Assembly: GCA_023428265.1 (NCBI GenBank)
Contig: JAEYYW010000170.1
Coordinates: 1-21,394, forward strand
Source: Bacillota bacterium
Lineage (GTDB): Bacteria; Bacillota; Clostridia; Christensenellales; UMGS416
Length of the DNA: 21,394 bases
Reading direction: 5' to 3'
Part shown: piece by piece, positions 14,001 through 20,524 of the stretch
Position numbering within the stretch: the first letter of the stretch is position 1
How the letters are laid out: every line of letters begins with the position of its first letter
Position numbers and translations under genes: made by a program
The notes under the pieces: model-generated
Told to the model about the DNA's origin: nothing
Databases searched by the model: none
Seen by the model: the letters and a program-made list of their open reading frames with translations, nothing else

Positions 14001-15422
14001 ATGGAGTTCTTTAAAAAACTGTTTTCCAGCCGCAAACGGACCATTCTGATCGCCGCGGCCGCTGTGGCGCTGGCGCTGCTCATCGTGGGGGGTGTGAAGG
14101 CCTACCAGATCCTTTATGCGCCGCAGGACCTTTTCCATCCGGAAACACCGAAACCCACGATGGCTTCAGCGGCGCCATCCGCCTCAGGAGGGGCCGCCAC
14201 CGACCCGCAACCCGGCCAAACAGCGGCACCCACTGCAACGCCGATGCCCACACCCAGCATCACGGAGAGCGCCGACATCCTGAACATCCTGCTGATCGGC
14301 ATAGACAGAAGCCAGACCGCAGGCAAGGGCTCCGGGCGCGATGCCCATGCCGATGTGATGATTGTGGTTGCCATAAACTTCAAGCAGAAGACCGCAAACC
14401 TGATTTCATTGCCGCGCGACACATTCATCCACGCGCCGGAGATTATGAACGGCATCTACAAGCTGAACGGATCGCTCAATGTGGGCGGCGGTTATGATGC
14501 CAAAGGCGACGCCGGCTTTCTGAAGGTGTGCGATGCGGCCGAGTATATGCTGGGCGGGCTGCCCGTGGATTATTATTACGCGGTGGACTTCACATCGCTC
14601 ACGGAGGCGATCGATACGATTGGCGGTGTGAATTATGATGTGGAGAACCGCGCCTACAGCCGCCAGAAGAAAAAGGGAATGCAGCACATGAACGGCGAAG
14701 ACGTGCTGTTCTATCTGCGCGTCAGGAAAGAGGGGCCGGAGCAGGGCGACTGGAACCGTGTGAAGCGGCAGAAAAAACTGCTGGTCGCGCTTTTCGACCA
14801 ACTGAAGACCAACGGCAAGCTCTCCATGCTGCCCGATCTGGTCAACTCCGCCAAAAATGGGATCTATACCAACACCAACGTGGAGCAGACACTGGCACTG
14901 GCCAACTTCGCAAAGGGTTTGGATTCTGAAAAGATCGGCATGTATTCCATGGAAGGGCATCGCTATGACTGGGGCGGCTGGCGCTTCTGCTTCACCGACC
15001 AGAAGGAGCGGCAAACGATCATCAAGACCGTGTATGGGGTTGATGCGCCCGAGCAGACACGCTCTTCCCACGAATATGCCGTATGGCTGACGAATCAAGG
15101 GCTGGACGCAATCCGGTCTCTCAAAACGGTGCGGCAGCTGCTCGACTTCGCCGGCACGCGCATGGGTGATGATGAAGACACCAAGCTGGCCGTCGAAAGC
15201 ACAAGGGCCGCCTATCAGCTGGCGCAGGCGGCATATGATCAGGCGTCGGTTTCTCTGAGCAGCTCCGACCGGCGGATGATGGCCGCGGAGATCAGAGAGA
15301 TGCGGACAAACGCGGAGAAGCTGGCCAAGCGCATTGATTACAAGGAAAAGCTTGTATGGCAGTATTCCAGGCCCTACTGGCTGGATCCGGCGATCAACGA
15401 GGTGGATGTGGATTTCCGCTGA
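14001..15422 (+). CDS. LytR-CpsA-Psr (LCP) family cell-wall ligase
   Basis: LCP enzymes attach anionic polymers such as teichoic acid or capsule from lipid carriers to peptidoglycan. This 473-residue protein has a short cytoplasmic basic start, one membrane helix (residues about 14-31), a Pro/Thr/Ala-rich stalk (48-88) and the LCP domain from about 92. Conserved residues include Asp102, Asp118 in ADVMIV, and Arg139-Asp140 in SLPRDT, followed by IYKLNGS. A predicted helical, coiled-coil-like tail (about 395-450) is an extension beyond the core. I chose the ATG at 14001 since GGAG lies 5 bases upstream. The 130-base gap before it is A+T-rich and carries a small palindrome, ATTCT-N5-AGAAT (13957-13971), that could be an operator. 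A terminator follows. Confidence 0.93.
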   Translation: MEFFKKLFSSRKRTILIAAAAVALALLIVGGVKAYQILYAPQDLFHPETPKPTMASAAPSASGGAATDPQPGQTAAPTATPMPTPSITESADILNILLIGIDRSQTAGKGSGRDAHADVMIVVAINFKQKTANLISLPRDTFIHAPEIMNGIYKLNGSLNVGGGYDAKGDAGFLKVCDAAEYMLGGLPVDYYYAVDFTSLTEAIDTIGGVNYDVENRAYSRQKKKGMQHMNGEDVLFYLRVRKEGPEQGDWNRVKRQKKLLVALFDQLKTNGKLSMLPDLVNSAKNGIYTNTNVEQTLALANFAKGLDSEKIGMYSMEGHRYDWGGWRFCFTDQKERQTIIKTVYGVDAPEQTRSSHEYAVWLTNQGLDAIRSLKTVRQLLDFAGTRMGDDEDTKLAVESTRAAYQLAQAAYDQASVSLSSSDRRMMAAEIREMRTNAEKLAKRIDYKEKLVWQYSRPYWLDPAINEVDVDFR

Positions 15423-15467
15423 GCTGTTTTAGCCGCCCGCCTCCCGCCGAATACTCTTCACCATGCT

Positions 15468-15497
15468 GAGACGTGCCGAACGGCCGTCTCTTTTTTT
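15468..15497 (+). terminator. Intrinsic terminator after the LCP gene
   Basis: GAGACG pairs with CGTCTC, with a further GCC/GGC pairing inside past one bulged T and a GAAC loop. The stem is followed by seven Ts. It lies 45 bases after the LCP stop. Confidence 0.9.
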
Positions 15498-15518
15498 GCT
15501 GTTTTGCCGTCGGAAATG

Positions 15519-15582
15519 TTAATTTCATGTTAAATTCGCGTTATGAGTTGATGAACATGCAGAGAATCCACTAGAATATATA
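15519..15582 (+). promoter_or_regulatory. Pho-box-like tandem repeats and -10 element upstream of the phosphate transporter
   Basis: Four TTAACA-like hexamers occur every 11 bases: TTAATT (15519), TTAAAT (15530), TTATGA (15541) and TGAACA (15552), each separated by 5 bases. This is the layout of the PhoP-binding box known from Bacillus subtilis. The last copy sits where a -35 element would be, ahead of TAGAAT (15572-15577) or the overlapping TATATA (15577-15582). A PhoP-activated promoter switched on by phosphate starvation is the natural reading, and the gene behind it is a phosphate transporter. Confidence 0.7.
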
Positions 15583-15627
15583 GTCGAGATATATCGAAAC
15601 ATAACGAATAATGTCGAGGAGAGCTTC

Positions 15628-17241
15628 ATGGGTATTGTTCAAGTCTTCCTGTTGATGGGTGGCCTGGGGATGTTCCTGTATGGCATGAAGATGATGTCAG
15701 ACGGGCTGGAACAGGCCGCCGGAGACAGGATGCGCCGCACGCTGGAGGCGTTGACCACCAACCGCTTTGCCGGTGTGGCCGTGGGCGCTGGTGTGACGGC
15801 GGTGGTTCAGAGCTCATCAGCAACCACGGTGATGGTGGTGGGCTTTGTGAACGCGGGGCTGATGACGCTGCTGCAAGCCACAGGCGTGATCATGGGCGCC
15901 AACATCGGCACCACCATCACGGCGCAGATCATTGCGTTCAAACTGTCAGACATCGCGCCGCTGTTCATCTTTGTCGGCATGGTGTTGAATATTTTCATTA
16001 AAAAGAGGCTGGTTTCGCGCATCGGCTATATTATTGTCGGCTTCGGTGTGCTTTTTGTGGGCATGAACCTGATGTCGCAGGCCATGCTGCCCCTGCAGGA
16101 GAATGAGGCTTTCCGTCACTTTCTTGTGAACTTCCGCAACCCCATCGTCGGGGTCGCCGTTGGCGCCATTTTCACAGCGGTGTTACAGAGCTCCTCGGCA
16201 TCTGTGGGTATCCTGCAGGCGCTTGCGATGCTGGGTTTGATCGGGCTGGACAACGCGGTCTATGTGATCCTTGGGCAAAACATCGGCACATGCATCACGG
16301 CGGTGCTGGCTGCCATCGGCACAAGCGCCAACTCCAAGCGGACTGCCGGCATCCACCTGATGTTCAACATCATCGGCACGATCATTTTCCTGATCGTTTT
16401 GGCTATTTTCCCGGCAATCCCGGATTGGGTGAAAACCATCTCCGGTGACAATGCGAGCAGGCAGATTGCCAACTTCCACACCATCTTTAATATTACCGTC
16501 ACCATCCTGCTGTTCCCCTTTGCCAAGCAGATGGTGTGGCTGATCACTAAGATCCTGCCTGAGAAGCCGGACCCCAACAGGGTGGAAAAAAAGCTTCTGT
16601 ATCTGGATGACCGCATTGCCCAGACTCCGGCCATCGCGCTGACGCAGACCATCCGGGAGCTCACCCGCTTGGGGCGCATCGCCAGTTCCAACCTGAGCCT
16701 GGCGATAGAGGCGTTTTTTGAGAAGGATGAAAGCAAGGCCAACCGGGTGCTGGAGGTTGAAAAGACGATCAACTTCCTCAACCACGAAATTATCGATTAT
16801 CTTGTGCGTATCCGCGCGCTGGAGCTCCCGGAGCATGACATGAGGGTGTTGGGGGGGCTGTATCATGTGGTCAGCGACATTGAGCGGGTGGGAGACCACG
16901 CGGAGAACATCGCGGAGTATACTTTGATCCTCATTGAGGGCCGGATCAAGATGTCACAGGAAGGGACGGAAGAGCTCAAGGTCATGGCCGACAAGGTGAT
17001 GGAGACGCTGAACGCCTGCCTGGATCTTTTCGAGCGGCGGGACCTGCAGCATATCTCCACTGCGACGGCGCTCGAAGAGGAAGTGGATGGCATGCAAGAC
17101 CAATTCATCCACAACCACATCAGCCGTTTGCAGGATCGCGCCTGCCACCCGCAAGCCGGTGTGGTGTTCACCGATATGATTACGGATCTGGAGCGCGTGG
17201 CCGACCACGCCATCAATATCGCCTACTCACTCAAGGACTAA
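15628..17241 (+). CDS. Na+/phosphate cotransporter (NptA/PNaS family) with C-terminal PhoU-like domain
   Basis: This 537-residue membrane protein imports phosphate with sodium. The two inverted halves each carry the family's QSSSA motif: VVQSSSATTVMV (residues about 59-70) and VLQSSSASVGI (about 186-196). GANIGTT and GQNIGTC follow, and about eight hydrophobic helices are seen up to residue about 310. The cytoplasmic remainder is a helical PhoU-like domain with its metal-binding E/D-rich motifs, DIERVGDHAENIAEY and DLERVADHAINIAYS. The ATG at 15628 has a GAGGAGAG site. The gene is alone, behind a terminator and a Pho-box-like array, and ends at a bidirectional hairpin. The PhoU-like tail may sense or gate uptake. 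Confidence 0.95.
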   Translation: MGIVQVFLLMGGLGMFLYGMKMMSDGLEQAAGDRMRRTLEALTTNRFAGVAVGAGVTAVVQSSSATTVMVVGFVNAGLMTLLQATGVIMGANIGTTITAQIIAFKLSDIAPLFIFVGMVLNIFIKKRLVSRIGYIIVGFGVLFVGMNLMSQAMLPLQENEAFRHFLVNFRNPIVGVAVGAIFTAVLQSSSASVGILQALAMLGLIGLDNAVYVILGQNIGTCITAVLAAIGTSANSKRTAGIHLMFNIIGTIIFLIVLAIFPAIPDWVKTISGDNASRQIANFHTIFNITVTILLFPFAKQMVWLITKILPEKPDPNRVEKKLLYLDDRIAQTPAIALTQTIRELTRLGRIASSNLSLAIEAFFEKDESKANRVLEVEKTINFLNHEIIDYLVRIRALELPEHDMRVLGGLYHVVSDIERVGDHAENIAEYTLILIEGRIKMSQEGTEELKVMADKVMETLNACLDLFERRDLQHISTATALEEEVDGMQDQFIHNHISRLQDRACHPQAGVVFTDMITDLERVADHAINIAYSLKD

Positions 17242-17260
17242 AGATAGAAGCTGTCATAGC

Positions 17261-17294
17261 AAACGGCCTCCGTGGTGCTCCACGGAGGCCGTTT
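17261..17294. terminator. Bidirectional hairpin between convergent genes
   Basis: A perfect 15-bp stem (AAACGGCCTCCGTGG with its complement) encloses a TGCT loop between the transporter stop (17241) and the transglycosylase stop (17322). T-richness on the plus side (GTTTTCTTT) is moderate. It probably ends transcription from both sides. Confidence 0.85.
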
Positions 17295-17321
17295 GACGTT
17301 TTCTTTGTTGAGTATTGCTCT

Positions 17322-18065
17322 TCAGATTGATAAGCTGACCGGAGTTGCATTGCTCTGCTCCCGGTCCGCATCCAGCGCCGCAAGCAGCTTCATCTCGGCG
17401 GCAATCTTCAGCATGAGCAGCGTGGGCAGGCTCTCGCCGCTGCTTCCCGCTTCAGCGGCTGCCGCCGCGGTGCTTGCCACCGCGGGCTGTGCAACGCTGC
17501 TTGCAGGCGCGCTTTGTGTGCCGGCAGAGGCATAGGCGGCTGTGGAAAACTCTCCCACCACGTTGCGAAGCACCTTGTTCACATAGCCCTGCGCAAATGG
17601 GGGCACGGTGTTGCCGTATTTCCGCACGGTGCCGGGGCCTGCATTGTAGGCGGCGAGAGTGAGCTCCACGTCGCCGTCATACTTTTTGAGAAGCATATTC
17701 AGATATTTGGCGCCGCCCATGATGTTCTGCTCAGGATCGTAGGCATCGGTGACGCCCAGCCAGGCTGCCGTTCGCGGCATCAGCTGCATGACGCCCATGG
17801 CGCCGCAGCGGGAGGTGGCGTTGGCGCGGTAGCTGGACTCCACCTTTCCCACTGCCTTCAGCAGGTTCACCGGCACATTGTATTTTTGCGAGGCCGCCTC
17901 AAAGATGGCGTCATAGCCGGTGTTGGTTTGACCTTGCGCCTGGCCGATGGCGCTGCTCAGCACACCGGAAAAGCCTGCGGCGGCTTCCTTGCTGATGAAG
18001 AGCGGATGGCCGGAGGCGGATGTTGCTGTATAGATTCCATTGATGTTGTTTAGATTCAAAGCCAT
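17322..18065 (-). CDS. Lytic transglycosylase (SLT domain) without signal peptide
   Basis: The SLT domain (residues about 48-165) cleaves peptidoglycan between MurNAc and GlcNAc with formation of 1,6-anhydroMurNAc. Catalytic Glu76 lies in AVGKVESSY, followed by GAMGVMQLMP, NIMGGAKYL and LAAYNAGPGTV, all typical. The 247-residue protein has no N-terminal signal: residues 1-47 are polar, as in Clostridia transglycosylases thought to leave by another route such as the flagellar secretion path. The Ala/Ser-rich linker (about 172-210) is followed by a short helical end. An AAAGGA ribosome site precedes the ATG at 18065. On the minus strand TATAGT with a poor -35 lies upstream. No flagellar gene is in the window, so a flagellar role is only a suggestion. 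Confidence 0.9.
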   Translation of the reverse strand: MALNLNNINGIYTATSASGHPLFISKEAAAGFSGVLSSAIGQAQGQTNTGYDAIFEAASQKYNVPVNLLKAVGKVESSYRANATSRCGAMGVMQLMPRTAAWLGVTDAYDPEQNIMGGAKYLNMLLKKYDGDVELTLAAYNAGPGTVRKYGNTVPPFAQGYVNKVLRNVVGEFSTAAYASAGTQSAPASSVAQPAVASTAAAAAEAGSSGESLPTLLMLKIAAEMKLLAALDADREQSNATPVSLSI

Positions 18066-18374
18066 AATCCTTTGCAGGTGATTGTGGTTTGGTTGGGTTC
18101 ATTTCTCTTACTATATTTCGTTTATTGCGGGCTGAAACATTAGCATCAAATGCTCCAGGATGCAAAAGGGATTATCATTTCGGTGATTAAGCAGGTGACG
18201 CGATGGATACCGTGATTCCCCTGCAATACATCGAAGGAATCGTGAAGGCTTGCCAATAACGTGTTGCCTGCATTTTCGGCGAATTGTCGGGAATCGTCAA
18301 CGGGTCCTTGGCTAGCGCCTGATTGGCATGGGTTGTGCAATGAGCGATTCTTGATGTGTGCAGATACGGTTCCG
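18066..18374. other. Intergenic stretch of about 310 bases with no gene seen
   Basis: This gap lies between the start of the transglycosylase gene and the terminator of the transporter gene, both on the minus strand. It should hold the transglycosylase promoter: TATAGT on the minus strand, about 45 bases from the ATG, is a weak candidate. A tiny plus-strand frame (18203-18259, 18 codons, with a GGTG site) is present, but no convincing gene, repeat or RNA structure was seen. Confidence 0.5.
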
Positions 18375-18409
18375 AAAAAAATGGCCGCAAGCGATCCGGC
18401 TGCGGCCAT
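18375..18409 (-). terminator. Intrinsic terminator of the acetate/succinate transporter gene
   Basis: Read on the minus strand, ATGGCCGC pairs with GCGGCCAT, with a short inner AGC/GCT pairing beyond one bulged base, followed directly by a run of seven Ts. It lies about 20 bases after the stop at 18431. Confidence 0.92.
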
Positions 18410-18430
18410 GTTGACTGTTTGTTGATTCTG

Positions 18431-18994
18431 TTACAGTGGCAGGATCTTCTGACCAAACTCTCCGTTCACCACTTGGGCCAGGCTGTTGTAGATAGCGCTC
18501 GCGCCGCAAACGATGCCGACCCAACCTGCAATGGTCTTCAGCGCCGCACTGCCTGAAAAGTCTGCGATCGACAACAACAGGAACAATACGGTGAGCGTGA
18601 GGAACACGATCTGGGTTGCACGATTGTGTTTCAACGTGCCGATGAACATAAAGGCTGTAAAAATGCCCCAGAGAAGCAAGTAGAAGCCCATGCTTTGCGC
18701 GTCGGCCTTGCCGATGCCGTCAAAGGGGTTCACCCAGATCAGAACCAGCGACCACCAGAAGAAGCCGTAGGCGGTGAATGCGGTGGCGCCGAAGGTGTTG
18801 CTTTTTTTGAACTCCATGATGCCCGCTATGATTTGCGCCGCACCACCCAAACACAGCCCCATTGCCAGTATCATTCCGGACAGCGGGAGGATACCCGCGT
18901 TGTGCAGGTTGAGCAAAACAGTGGTCATGCCGAAGCCCAACAATCCAAGGGGAGCTGGGTTTGCGACGGTTGCATTGGTATCTTTTGTTGCCAT
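18431..18994 (-). CDS. Acetate/succinate-type transporter (GPR1/FUN34/YaaH, SatP family)
   Basis: This 187-residue membrane protein has six hydrophobic helices and the family's N-terminal signature N-P-A-P-L-G-L (residues 12-18), followed by LGFGMTTVLLNLHNAG. Members form oligomeric channels or symporters for acetate, succinate or similar small acids. The helix-bounded FFWWSLVLIW and the ending typical of YaaH are seen. I placed the start at the ATG at 18994, where GGAGGG lies about 5 bases upstream; a longer frame starting at 19072 would begin upstream of the promoter (19025-19053). The gene appears monocistronic, with its own terminator. In a fermentative clostridium it could move acetate out or in. 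Confidence 0.93.
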   Translation of the reverse strand: MATKDTNATVANPAPLGLLGFGMTTVLLNLHNAGILPLSGMILAMGLCLGGAAQIIAGIMEFKKSNTFGATAFTAYGFFWWSLVLIWVNPFDGIGKADAQSMGFYLLLWGIFTAFMFIGTLKHNRATQIVFLTLTVLFLLLSIADFSGSAALKTIAGWVGIVCGASAIYNSLAQVVNGEFGQKILPL

Positions 18995-19024
18995 ATGCCC
19001 TCCAGTAAAAAATAGACGCATCAT

Positions 19025-19053
19025 ATCATACGTTACGTCGACAATATTCGCAA
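19025..19053 (-). promoter_or_regulatory. Sigma-A promoter of the acetate/succinate-type transporter
   Basis: On the minus strand TTGCGA (19053-19048) and TATGAT (19030-19025) are 17 bases apart. The transcript would start about 25 bases before the ATG at 18994, with the GGAGGG site inside the leader. Confidence 0.65.
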
Positions 19054-19104
19054 CGACAATCTGAGCTGCCATTTCACTATTGGGCTGGTATTTTTCCTTT
19101 GGAT

Positions 19105-20436
19105 TTAGGAATCCTTGTTAGCCATTAGCCCCATCTTTGCCCGCACAATCCGGAGAGCGCTCTCCTCCAGCCTGGCCCTTGTGATTCTGCCGCTTTCCAC
19201 CGCCTTGGCCAACGCCTCCAGCGCGGCTTTCTGCTTGTTTGGGAATTTTCCGACCAGCACCACATCGCCGCCGGCCAGCACGAACTTGACGCACGCCTCG
19301 CCAATGTTGTAGTTGCTGGTGATGGCACCCATGCGCATGTCGTCGGAAAACACCAGCCCCTGATAGCCCATTTCCTGGCGGAGGAGACCGGTGATCACGT
19401 TTTTGCTGAGGCTCGCCGGATATTTGCTATCCAGTGCCGGCACCAGCAGATGGCCCACCAGGATGGCGTCCACATTCTTTTCGATCGCAGCGGCAAAGGG
19501 CTTCAGGGCATAAGCCTTGAGTTCTGCCTTGGTGGCATTCACGACCGGCAGCACCTTGTGGGAATCGTCGGCGGTCAGGCCATGGCCGGGGAAGTGCTTG
19601 CCCAGCGCCAGGGCGCCGCCGTCCTGGGTGCCGTCAATGGCGTATCCGATCAGTTTTGACACCTTTTTCGGCTCTGTGCCAAACATCCGGTTGCCCATAA
19701 AGGTTTGGCTGGGGTCCGGCGCGATGTCCAGCACCGGCGCGAAGTTGAAGTTCACGCCGATGCGCCGCAGCTCCTTTGCCACTCGCAGATATTGCTCATA
19801 CACTTCCTTGGTGTTGTTGCGCCTGCCCAATGTCGCGGCGGAGCGGGTGGCAGGCTTCCAGGGCAGCCGGTGCACGATGCCGCCCTCTTCATCAATGGCG
19901 ATGAAGAGCGGCAGTTGGGGAGTGGGGTTGCTTTCTTCCAATGCGGTGGTGAGTCTTTTGGTCTGTTCGAAATTCTTCACGTTCCAGCCGAAAAGCATCA
20001 CACCGCCCACCTTGTAGTCACGGTAAAGCGCAGCCACATCCTCCGGCATTGTTTCCGTGCCGGAAAAGCCCAACATCACCATCTGGCCCAACAGCTCCAT
20101 GTCGGTCATTGCCGCCACCACCTCTTCGGCGGTGAGGTTTGGGTCCAGCGTGGGCCGCGGCGTGGCGGTGGGTGCGGGCGGCTCGGTGGGCACCGGCGTT
20201 TCAGTGGGAAGGGGGGTGGGCACCGGTGTGGGTGTTAATGCCGGCATCGTTGCCGGAGAGAGGGAGGGGCTCACCACGCCCGGTGTCTCCGTGGTGACTG
20301 GCCGTGCGGAGAAGGCTGATGGCAGAGGCTCCATCGCGGTGGTGCAGGCCGGTAGCAGGAGCAGCGCCAGCGCCACAAACAGGGCCAGGGTGCGGACACG
20401 GCGGTATGGTCTTGCAGTTTGCATGATTTTGATCAT
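19105..20436 (-). CDS. nagZ: NagZ-type beta-N-acetylhexosaminidase lipoprotein (GH3)
   Basis: This GH3 enzyme removes GlcNAc from peptidoglycan fragments. It has 443 residues: a lipoprotein signal ending in LPAC (Cys31), a Pro/Thr-rich linker (residues about 45-99) and a GH3 domain. The NagZ-specific KHFPGHG (280-286) and the Asp-Ser-His of its catalytic loop (291-293) are present, as is the nucleophile Asp365 in FSDDM. Gram-positive NagZ is often exported, unlike the cytoplasmic E. coli enzyme. I start it at the ATG at 20436, which gives a proper lipoprotein signal; the longer frame from 20610 would cross into recG on the other strand. There is no good ribosome site, and a TATAAT lies only 6 bases upstream, suggesting a leaderless mRNA. 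Confidence 0.92.
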   Translation of the reverse strand: MIKIMQTARPYRRVRTLALFVALALLLLPACTTAMEPLPSAFSARPVTTETPGVVSPSLSPATMPALTPTPVPTPLPTETPVPTEPPAPTATPRPTLDPNLTAEEVVAAMTDMELLGQMVMLGFSGTETMPEDVAALYRDYKVGGVMLFGWNVKNFEQTKRLTTALEESNPTPQLPLFIAIDEEGGIVHRLPWKPATRSAATLGRRNNTKEVYEQYLRVAKELRRIGVNFNFAPVLDIAPDPSQTFMGNRMFGTEPKKVSKLIGYAIDGTQDGGALALGKHFPGHGLTADDSHKVLPVVNATKAELKAYALKPFAAAIEKNVDAILVGHLLVPALDSKYPASLSKNVITGLLRQEMGYQGLVFSDDMRMGAITSNYNIGEACVKFVLAGGDVVLVGKFPNKQKAALEALAKAVESGRITRARLEESALRIVRAKMGLMANKDS

Positions 20437-20442
20437 GGCTTC

Positions 20443-20471
20443 ATTATAACAAAGAGTCTGCCCCTTTGAAA
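20443..20471 (-). promoter_or_regulatory. Possible promoter of the NagZ-type lipoprotein (very short or no leader)
   Basis: On the minus strand TTTCAA (20471-20466) and a perfect TATAAT (20448-20443) are 17 bases apart. Transcription would begin at or next to the ATG at 20436. The -35 is the reverse complement of the recG promoter's -35 hexamer. The -35 match to consensus is weak. Confidence 0.5.
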
Positions 20472-20494
20472 TCCTTGCCTGATTTCCGTATAAT
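20466..20494 (+). promoter_or_regulatory. Sigma-A promoter of recG
   Basis: TTGAAA and a perfect TATAAT are separated by 17 bases. The transcript would start near 20501, with the AAGGAG ribosome site at 20513-20518 six bases before the recG ATG. Confidence 0.78.
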
Positions 20495-20524
20495 TCCATT
20501 GGTACAATCCCTAAGGAGCCAGCC

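Noticed and set aside
18203..18320. Tiny plus-strand frame with a GGTG site, and a further in-frame stretch after its stop
   Set aside because: Only 18 codons before a stop, no recognisable protein, no promoter. It could be a small peptide or a decayed remnant, but nothing supports either.
20155..20280. Repeated GTGGGCACCGG-like units inside the nagZ-like gene
   Set aside because: They encode the Pro/Thr-rich lipoprotein linker, a common low-complexity stretch, not a separate repeat element.
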